A DNA stretch of 11,857 nt from Deltaproteobacteria bacterium. GTDB taxonomy: Bacteria; Myxococcota_A; Polyangia; Haliangiales; Haliangiaceae. The notes under the pieces were generated by a model. The model had not been told where the DNA came from. It saw only the letters and a list, made by a program, of their open reading frames with translations, and ran no database searches. The translations under genes and the position numbers were made by a program. This document shows, piece after piece, positions 7,183-11,857 of this stretch (position 1 is its first letter; each line of letters starts with the position of its first letter). The DNA lies in assembly GCA_013813945.1 (NCBI GenBank), contig JACCQV010000558.1:1-11857 (forward strand), written 5' to 3'.

Positions 7183-7748
7183 TGACGGACTGGGTCCTTG
7201 CGGTGGAGCGAGCCTACGTTCGTGTCGCGACCGGCGACAGCGTTCCCATCGGTGGTCCTCCGGCTCGGCTCCCGTACGCGCGAGCGGCGGTGGGGGCGGT
7301 CGCCTCGCACTACCTCGCGGTCGGAGCGCCGCGCAGCTTCGGGCTCGTCGTCGACGGACCGGAGAGCTGCGAAGAGGCCGCACTGTCGTTGGTCGCGCAT
7401 CAAACGTGGTTCCAGCCGACGGACCTCCGCTGCGCGGGCGAAGGTGCCGACGAGCTCGCGCGCGAGATCGGCGGCCGGGTCACCTCGTTCGCCGAGGTAC
7501 TCGCGTGCGACATCGTCTGCCTTCACGCGCCGATCGTGCTCGATCCGGCGGCGCTACGGCGCGGCACCCACGTCAACGTTCTCGCGCCGGCGACGTTCGC
7601 CGACGAGCTCGCACGCGTCGCGACCATCACGCACGAGGCACCGGGACTGGGTAACCTCGCGGCCGGGCTCGTCGATGGGCGTGCCTTCGACGAGATCACG
7701 GTCTTCGTGATCGGCGACGCGAAGATCGCGCTCGCGGCCGTCCGCTAG
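7182..7748 (+). CDS. Short ornithine cyclodeaminase/mu-crystallin-like protein
   Basis: Encodes 188 residues from an ATG that shares one base with the asnS stop (TGATG). The second half follows the ornithine cyclodeaminase/mu-crystallin pattern: SFAEVLACDIVCLHAP, then LRRGTHVNVLAP, then GNLAAGLVDGRAFDEITVF near the end. The start (AVERAYVRVATGDSVPIGG) resembles that family's AIEAAFRALAxG opening. Family members are about 310-340 residues, so some 130 central residues are missing, including much of the substrate site and the glycine-rich dinucleotide loop (GxGxQA), which I cannot find. It may be a reduced, non-catalytic relative or another family with a chance resemblance. The frame is intact and carried at an operon junction, which argues against random decay. 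Its function is unknown. Confidence 0.6.
   Translation: MTDWVLAVERAYVRVATGDSVPIGGPPARLPYARAAVGAVASHYLAVGAPRSFGLVVDGPESCEEAALSLVAHQTWFQPTDLRCAGEGADELAREIGGRVTSFAEVLACDIVCLHAPIVLDPAALRRGTHVNVLAPATFADELARVATITHEAPGLGNLAAGLVDGRAFDEITVFVIGDAKIALAAVR
7745..7748. other. Shared CTAG stop codons of two convergent genes
   Basis: The palindrome CTAG supplies TAG for the plus-strand gene at 7746-7748 and TAG for the minus-strand gene at 7747-7745. There is therefore no intergenic terminator between the two transcription units. Confidence 0.9.
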
Positions 7749-8185
7749 AGCTTCTTCTGCAACCAGGGCATCGCCCAGTCAGCGAAGTTGTGCTCCTCCT
7801 GGTTGCCGAGATAGGTCACGACGCCGCCCTTGCTCATATCGAGCTTGCGCGGTTTGGAGTAGCCGCACGCGAAGCCCGTGATCTTGGCCTTCACCGCGCC
7901 TTTCTCGTCCTCGCCCATCCGGCAGAGACGCGCCGTCTCCTTGATGATGTTGGCGCAGATTCCCTGCGGGCTGGTCCTGGCCTTCTCCTTTTCTGCGGCC
8001 GCGCGGAACTTCTCCTTGTCGATCCAGTCGAACTTGAACGTGGTGTCGCAGCGCTTCTGCGCTTCGTCGATCTCGCGCTGCAGGTAGTGCATCTCTCCCT
8101 TCCAGAACTTCTTCTCCTCCAGCGACTCGGCGTGGAGGGTTGCCGTGGTCGCGAGGACGATCGTGAGCGCGAGCAGTTTGGTCAT
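7745..8185 (-). CDS. Small secreted protein with four cysteines, unknown function
   Basis: Encodes 146 residues from the ATG at 8185, with AAGAGAG five bases upstream. The signal peptide MTKLLALTIVLATTATLHA is clear, with likely cleavage after A19. The mature part is charged and probably helical (EEKKFWKGEMHYLQREIDEA and FRAAAEKEKAR). It contains cysteines C46, C77, C88 and C107, an even number consistent with two disulfides in the periplasm or outside the cell. The end is Trp-rich (NFADWAMPWLQKKL). There is no lipobox. I recognise no family. The longer open frame upstream to 8413 is not used, because only this start gives a signal peptide. Its TAG stop lies in the CTAG palindrome that also ends the convergent gene. 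Confidence 0.75.
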   Translation of the reverse strand: MTKLLALTIVLATTATLHAESLEEKKFWKGEMHYLQREIDEAQKRCDTTFKFDWIDKEKFRAAAEKEKARTSPQGICANIIKETARLCRMGEDEKGAVKAKITGFACGYSKPRKLDMSKGGVVTYLGNQEEHNFADWAMPWLQKKL

Positions 8186-8221
8186 GCCCGCTCTCTTCGC
8201 AACGTCCGGGCCAGCTACAAG

Positions 8222-8274
8222 CCCGTGATTCCTGGCAAATGCCGGCCCTGAGCTGTCAACTGGCAGGTCACGGG
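8222..8274. repeat. Imperfect inverted repeat between secreted-protein gene and reductase remnant
   Basis: CCCGTGA (8222-8228) pairs perfectly with TCACGGG (8268-8274). Inside, CCTGGCA (8231-8237) pairs with TGGCAGG (8261-8267) with one mismatch after a two-base bulge. The loop contains GCCGGC. No T-run follows on either strand. It could be a weak terminator for the old reductase gene or an operator for the secreted-protein gene. Confidence 0.4.
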
Positions 8275-8288
8275 TGAAACCGCGAAGC

Positions 8289-8582
8289 TCACCAGGTCGA
8301 CTGCGTGGCCTTGATGAACCCGTACGGATAGCCGAGCTCGAATGCGGAGGCCTCATCCAACACGGCGAGGTGCCTCGCGGACAGCTCGAGGTCGGCAGCC
8401 GGCAGGTTTGCATCGAGCTGCTCGATCGTGCGTGCGCCGAAGATCACGGAGGTGACCTGGGGTTTCGCGAGTAGCCAGGCGAGGCTGACCGCCGAAGGGG
8501 TCGAGTTGATCTCGCCTGCGACCGCGCGCACCGCATCGATGATCTTCCGGTTGCGCTCGAGGTCGTACTGCGCAATCCGGCC
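8289..8582 (-). pseudogene. Aldo/keto reductase, C-terminal remnant
   Basis: About 98 in-frame residues ending at a TGA at 8291-8289 match the last third of NADPH-dependent aldo/keto reductases. They read YDLERNRKIIDAVRAVAGE, then SAVSLAWLLAKPQVTSVIFG, then ARTIEQLDANL and the LDEASAFELGYPYGFI ending. The IFGARTIEQLDANL segment is the conserved 2'-phosphate/NADP contact region. Complete enzymes have about 300-340 residues. The N-terminal barrel with the catalytic Asp, Tyr, Lys and His is missing. Similarity stops near 8582, where the desaturase promoter region begins. A GTG at 8531 could in theory start an 80-residue peptide, but no complete fold would result. I read this as the stump of a deleted gene; the exact upstream limit is approximate. 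Confidence 0.75.
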
Positions 8583-8650
8583 CCGGGAACCTACCCGCCG
8601 GCGACGAACGGGCGCGGCCGATTCGATGGTTTCGTGGTATCTCGATCCGG
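8583..8650 (+). promoter_or_regulatory. Desaturase upstream region with tandem TTCG-TGGT repeat
   Basis: These 68 bases lie between the reductase remnant and the desaturase start. Two adjacent near-copies occur: TTCGATGGT at 8622-8630 and TTCGTGGT at 8631-8638. OmpR-family regulators bind tandem direct repeats, so this could be the target of the regulator encoded downstream. No clear -35/-10 pair is visible. Confidence 0.3.
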
Positions 8651-9643
8651 ATGTCGTCGGTCGCCGAGGCCTCCGCCCAGAGCTGGCGCCGGATCTATTT
8701 CAACGTGCTCTCGATCCCGTTCTGGGGCGTGCATATCCTGGCCGTGGTCGGGATCGCGATCACCGGCTTCTCGTGGTCCGGAGTCCTGCTGGCCCTCGCC
8801 TGTTATGCGCCTCGGATGTTCTTCGTCACGGGCGCGTACCACCGCTACTTCTCTCACCGCAGCTACAAGACGTCGCGGTGGTTCCAGTTTTTGCTCGCGC
8901 TCGGCGCGACGCTCACCGCGCAGAAGGGACCTTTGTGGTGGGCGGCGCACCATCGCATCCACCACAAGCTGTCGGACCTGCCCGGCGACCTGCACTCCGT
9001 GAAGCAATCGGGGTTCTGGTGGTCGCACATGGGCTGGATCCTGTCGCGCGATCTCGAGGACACCGACCTGTCCCGCATTCGCGACTTCGCGAAGTATCCC
9101 GAGCTGCGCTGGCTCAACACCTACTGGATGATCCCGGCGGTCGCTGCCGGCGTGATCACGTTCTTGATCGGTGGGTTCTTCGCGCTGGTCTGGGGCTTCG
9201 CACTCGCCCAGGTGATGACCTGGCACGGGACGTTCACGATCAACTCGCTCTCGCATCTGTGGGGCGCGCGCCGGTACGCGACGGAAGACGACTCGCGAAA
9301 CAATCCCGTGCTCGCCGTCATCACGTTCGGCGAGGGCTGGCATAACAACCACCACCATTATCAAGTAAGCGCCCGCCAGGGATTCTTCTGGTGGGAGATC
9401 GACGCCACGTACTACGTGCTGCGCGCCCTCTCGCTGGTCGGGCTCGTCTGGGATCTCCACGGCGTCCCCGCTCACATCCGGGGCGACCAGGTCAGCTCCC
9501 CGCTCGCCGCTGACGACGATCCGGACGCGAGTCGGATCGTCGCTGACGTGGCCCTCCCAGGGGAGGCCCCTCGGACCAAGGAAGACTTGCTCCTTGGCCT
9601 GCGGCCGGCGGATCAAATCTCGATCCCTAGTCCTCGGGGCTAG
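8651..9643 (+). CDS. Membrane fatty acyl-CoA desaturase (stearoyl-CoA 9-desaturase type)
   Basis: Encodes 330 residues. All three histidine boxes of the membrane di-iron desaturases are present: HRYFSH (64-69), HRIHH (101-105) and HNNHH (231-235), plus the extra NSLSHLWG histidine (H202) typical of the acyl-CoA 9-desaturase branch. Two hydrophobic hairpins surround them: residues about 20-60 and 76-95, then 157-190. The enzyme inserts a cis double bond in a long-chain acyl group using oxygen and an electron donor, and so raises membrane fluidity. The C-terminal ~55 residues after RGDQ are polar, Pro/Asp-rich and poorly conserved. The start ATG at 8651 gives a normal family N-terminus, though no strong Shine-Dalgarno sequence precedes it. 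The kinase gene follows after eight bases (GTG start) or 29 bases (ATG start), so co-transcription is likely. Confidence 0.92.
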   Translation: MSSVAEASAQSWRRIYFNVLSIPFWGVHILAVVGIAITGFSWSGVLLALACYAPRMFFVTGAYHRYFSHRSYKTSRWFQFLLALGATLTAQKGPLWWAAHHRIHHKLSDLPGDLHSVKQSGFWWSHMGWILSRDLEDTDLSRIRDFAKYPELRWLNTYWMIPAVAAGVITFLIGGFFALVWGFALAQVMTWHGTFTINSLSHLWGARRYATEDDSRNNPVLAVITFGEGWHNNHHHYQVSARQGFFWWEIDATYYVLRALSLVGLVWDLHGVPAHIRGDQVSSPLAADDDPDASRIVADVALPGEAPRTKEDLLLGLRPADQISIPSPRG

Positions 9644-9651
9644 ATCTGCGC

Positions 9652-10611
9652 GTGCGTTCTCCGCCGGCCAACATGCAGCTGCGTCGCGCGCAGCTCGTGC
9701 TCGCGCTCGCGGTTCTCGTGCCGACGGTCTTGATGATCGGCATCGGCATCGTGCTGCTGGCCCTCAACAGCACGACGACCTCCGTCGTCGCCGGCATCCT
9801 CGTTCTCGCGCTGTGCCTGGCGGGTATCGCGGGCTTCATCCTCGTGTCGATCTTCGTGGGCAAAGGTGCGTCGCTGGTCCGCGTCCAGAACGACTTCCTG
9901 TCGAGTGTCTCGCACGAGCTCCGGACTCCGTTGACCTCGATCCGCCTGCTGATCGAATCGCTCGGGACCGGCAAGCTCGAGGAGACCGACAAGACCCAGG
10001 TCCTCTCGCTGCTCGGTCGCGAGACCGATCGCCTCGAGAAGCTGGTCGATCGCGTGATCGAGCTGTCCAAGCTCGAATCGAGCCACGTCTACGCGCGCGA
10101 GCAGATCGAGATCGGGTCGCTCGCCGAGGAGTCGCTCGCTGCCTTCGACGCCGCGACGTTGACCCGGCCGACGCGGATCCACACGACGATCGAGCCGGGT
10201 CTCAACATCATGGGAGATCGCTCGACCCTGGTTCGCGCGCTCGTCAATTTGCTCATCAATGCCTGGAAGTACACGGGCGACGACAAGAAGATCTCGATCG
10301 ATGCACGCGCCAACGGAAGCTGGGTCGAGATTGCTGTCCATGACAACGGGGTCGGAATCGATCGTGGTGATCAGAGCGCGATCTTCGAGCAGTTCAATCG
10401 CGGTCACGCCGCGATGAAGAGCGGTGTGCCTGGCGTCGGACTCGGGCTCGCGTTCGTGCGCACGATCGTCCTCAATCACAAGGGGAAGATCGCCTTCACG
10501 TCGCAGCCCGGGGACACCACGTTCCGGATCCGCCTCAAGCGCCGGCGTGACAGCACCAGCACCGGCGCCGTGGTCTCCGACTCCTTGCCTTCCCACGTCG
10601 CACGATCATGA
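9652..10611 (+). CDS. Two-helix membrane sensor histidine kinase (HisKA type)
   Basis: Encodes 319 residues from the GTG at 9652. The ATG at 9673 (312 residues) is an equally good start, and neither has a clear ribosome site. Numbering here uses the GTG. There are two membrane helices at about 14-38 and 44-69, joined by a loop of only about five residues. The HisKA dimerisation helix follows at once, with the phospho-acceptor H88 in SSVSHELRTPL. The ATPase domain has the N box (LVNLLINAWKYT, 197-208), G1 (DNGVGID, 231-237), F box (IFEQF, 244-248) and G2 (GVGLGLAFVR, 261-270). There is no periplasmic sensor, PAS or HAMP domain, so the signal is probably read within the membrane. Its TGA overlaps the regulator start as ATGA, marking an obligate pair. 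Confidence 0.92.
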   Translation: MRSPPANMQLRRAQLVLALAVLVPTVLMIGIGIVLLALNSTTTSVVAGILVLALCLAGIAGFILVSIFVGKGASLVRVQNDFLSSVSHELRTPLTSIRLLIESLGTGKLEETDKTQVLSLLGRETDRLEKLVDRVIELSKLESSHVYAREQIEIGSLAEESLAAFDAATLTRPTRIHTTIEPGLNIMGDRSTLVRALVNLLINAWKYTGDDKKISIDARANGSWVEIAVHDNGVGIDRGDQSAIFEQFNRGHAAMKSGVPGVGLGLAFVRTIVLNHKGKIAFTSQPGDTTFRIRLKRRRDSTSTGAVVSDSLPSHVARS

Positions 10612-11312
10612 CGGAACTACGCCTGCTCATCGTGGAGGACGACGAGGCGATCGCCACCGGGCTGTCACTCAACCTCAAGCTCGCCGGGTACACGACCTCG
10701 ATCGCGCGCGACGGCGAAGAGGCGCTGACTCAGATCGACGTCGAGGACTTCGAGCTCGTGCTCCTCGACATCAACCTGCCGAAGAAGAATGGTCTCGAGG
10801 TGCTGTCGGCGCTGCGGACCAGCGACAACCTCGTCCCGGTGATCGTCCTGTCCGCACGCGACGGCGAGTTCGACAAGGTCGCGGCGCTGCGGCTCGGCGC
10901 CGATGATTACGTGACCAAGCCGTTCGCTCTCGCGGAGCTGCTCGCCCGGATCGAAGCCCTGCTTCGCCGCGTCTCGCAGCTCGCGCCCCCACAACCGATC
11001 CCGACCGCGCTCGGAGACACGCTGTCGTTCGCGGACGTCTCGATCGATCTCGACCAGCGCCTGGTCACGCGCGCCGGGCAGGACGTGAAGCTGACCCACC
11101 TCGAGTTCGAGCTGCTCGTGTTCTTCGCGCGCCACCCGAGCCAGGTGTTCTCGCGGACGCAGCTGTTCCAGCTCGTGTGGGGCCAGTCCGCCGGCTCGGT
11201 CCGCACGGTCGACAACTTCGTGGGCCAGCTGCGCAAGCGGTTCGAGGTCAACCCGGAAGCCCCCCGTCACTTCATCACCGTCCGCGGCTCCGGGTATCGC
11301 TTCGACCCCTGA
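10608..11312 (+). CDS. OmpR/PhoB-family response regulator
   Basis: Encodes 234 residues. The receiver domain covers about residues 4-118, with the acidic pair in VEDDE (10-11), phospho-acceptor D54 in LLDINLP, S82 in VLSARD and K104 in TKPF, so all switch residues are intact. A short linker leads to a winged-helix DNA-binding domain (about 131-234) with LTHLEFELLVFFARHPSQVF, the recognition-helix region SVRTVDNFVGQLRKRFE and the usual wing ending ITVRGSGYRFDP. Phosphorylation by the upstream kinase should promote dimer binding to tandem direct repeats and control transcription. The ATG at 10608 overlaps the kinase stop by four bases. The target genes are unknown; the co-located desaturase is the obvious candidate. 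Confidence 0.95.
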   Translation: MTELRLLIVEDDEAIATGLSLNLKLAGYTTSIARDGEEALTQIDVEDFELVLLDINLPKKNGLEVLSALRTSDNLVPVIVLSARDGEFDKVAALRLGADDYVTKPFALAELLARIEALLRRVSQLAPPQPIPTALGDTLSFADVSIDLDQRLVTRAGQDVKLTHLEFELLVFFARHPSQVFSRTQLFQLVWGQSAGSVRTVDNFVGQLRKRFEVNPEAPRHFITVRGSGYRFDP

Positions 11313-11415
11313 CATCGATGTCCGGCCCATGTGGCAACGGGTGTCCGTGATCTGCGCAACGCCGTGAAATCCCCCGGCTGGTCCGGTGGCACGACCAGTG
11401 CTCTTACCCGGCCAC
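11313..11415. promoter_or_regulatory. Intergenic region with inverted repeat before the lipoprotein gene
   Basis: CTGGTC (11378-11383) and GACCAG (11393-11398) form a perfect 6-bp stem with a nine-base loop. It is followed by TGCTCTTA, not a T-run, so termination of the regulator transcript here would be weak. It lies 18 bases before the lipoprotein ATG and could instead be an operator. No other feature is visible in this gap. Confidence 0.35.
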
Positions 11416-11857
11416 ATGAAGCCTATCCTGCTCTCGACCCTGCTCGCCGCCGTCCCCCTCGTTGCTGCCTGTACGGGTGGAGAGCGCGCCAGCTCCGGCG
11501 AATGTCCTGCTGGGGAGATCTGCTCGCCCGAGACCCCGCGTGGCCTGCACTTCATCGGCAATGCGATGTCGAACCAGGTGTTCGGATCGCTGTTCGGGCC
11601 GGCCCCGACCGCGATCGGTGGCACCCAGGAAGTCGCGCTCGAGTGGGATCGCGGCGACGGCAATCTCGTCGCGTTCACCCTGCCCTATCTCGCGGATGAT
11701 GATGGCGCGAACGGCGTCGCGGTAGCCAGCACGAGCGGCTCGGTCGTCACCGTCCGCGGCACGGCAAGCCGCAAGAACTACCTGCGCATCGTCGAGCCCC
11801 AATTCGATGAGCTCTACGATCGCTACGAGCTGGCGGCCGCCGCGATCGAGTCGATCG
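11416..11857 (+). CDS. Lipoprotein of unknown function, partial at right edge
   Basis: An open frame of 147 codons starts at the ATG at 11416 and runs off the window. The N-terminus is a lipoprotein signal: MKPILLSTLLAAVPLVAAC with lipobox VAAC and lipidated C19. Residue 20 is Thr, not Asp, which favours export to the outer membrane if the E. coli rule applies. After a short Gly/Ser linker comes ECPAGEICSPETPRGLHFIG (C30 and C36), a motif style I associate with surface lipoproteins of Myxococcota. Then follow alternating hydrophobic strands (EVALEWDRGDGNLVAFTLPY and SVVTVRGTASRKNYLRIVEP) consistent with an Ig-like or beta-sandwich domain. The C-terminus is not seen. It lies on the same strand as the regulator 103 bases upstream, so it may be a separate unit. 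No function can be assigned. Confidence 0.8.
   Translation, partial: MKPILLSTLLAAVPLVAACTGGERASSGECPAGEICSPETPRGLHFIGNAMSNQVFGSLFGPAPTAIGGTQEVALEWDRGDGNLVAFTLPYLADDDGANGVAVASTSGSVVTVRGTASRKNYLRIVEPQFDELYDRYELAAAAIESI

Noticed and set aside
8289..8531. An 80-residue gene starting at the GTG at 8531
   Set aside because: Reductase similarity continues upstream of this GTG to about 8582, so it is the tail of a larger lost gene and not an independent small protein.
10665..11678. A 337-codon open frame on the minus strand
   Set aside because: It covers the antisense of the response regulator, whose motifs are complete on the plus strand, and has no domain pattern of its own.
1..11857. CRISPR array, tRNA, rRNA or complete insertion sequence
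   Set aside because: No regularly spaced repeats, cloverleaf-like segments, rRNA stretches or transposase motifs were found on reading both strands. The only mobile-element trace is the group II intron remnant.

Overview
The window is uniformly GC-rich, densely packed chromosomal DNA with very short intergenic gaps and many ATGA start/stop overlaps. The gene content points to a Gram-negative bacterium with an outer membrane. A FadL-like porin, a Cys-rich lipoprotein with a lipobox, a sphingosine-1-phosphate-lyase homologue and a stearoyl-CoA-type desaturase together suggest Myxococcota or a related deltaproteobacterial lineage. The lineage is an inference; there is no rRNA or other phylogenetic marker apart from asnS.

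Layout, left to right. (1) Positions 1-419 hold a group II intron remnant on the minus strand: the C-terminal maturase domain of the intron reverse transcriptase, preceded by a short piece that may come from intron domain I. The rest of the reverse transcriptase is missing. (2) Positions 420-4683, minus strand, are a tight three-gene operon: a FadL-family outer-membrane protein, a PLP-dependent sphingosine-1-phosphate-lyase-type enzyme, and an M81/MlrC-type metallopeptidase. Both junctions are 4-base ATGA overlaps. (3) A 106-bp divergent intergenic region leads on the plus strand to a NUDIX hydrolase. (4) A 200-bp leader with a strong hairpin precedes a plus-strand operon of a 78-aa unknown protein, asparaginyl-tRNA synthetase and a short ornithine-cyclodeaminase-like protein, again with overlapping junctions. 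(5) A small secreted four-Cys protein lies on the minus strand and shares a CTAG stop palindrome with the preceding gene. (6) The 3' end of an aldo/keto reductase gene is a decayed remnant. (7) The plus strand then carries a membrane acyl desaturase, a minimal two-helix histidine kinase and an OmpR-family response regulator. (8) A lipoprotein gene runs off the right edge.

Two gene sets look like functional units. The first is porin, S1P-lyase homologue and M81 hydrolase. It looks like an uptake-and-breakdown route for an amphipathic amino-lipid or lipopeptide. The second is desaturase, kinase and regulator. It has the same gene order as the Bacillus des-desK-desR membrane-fluidity system but is built from unrelated subfamilies (HisKA kinase and OmpR-type regulator). 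Both functional readings are inference from family identity and gene order.
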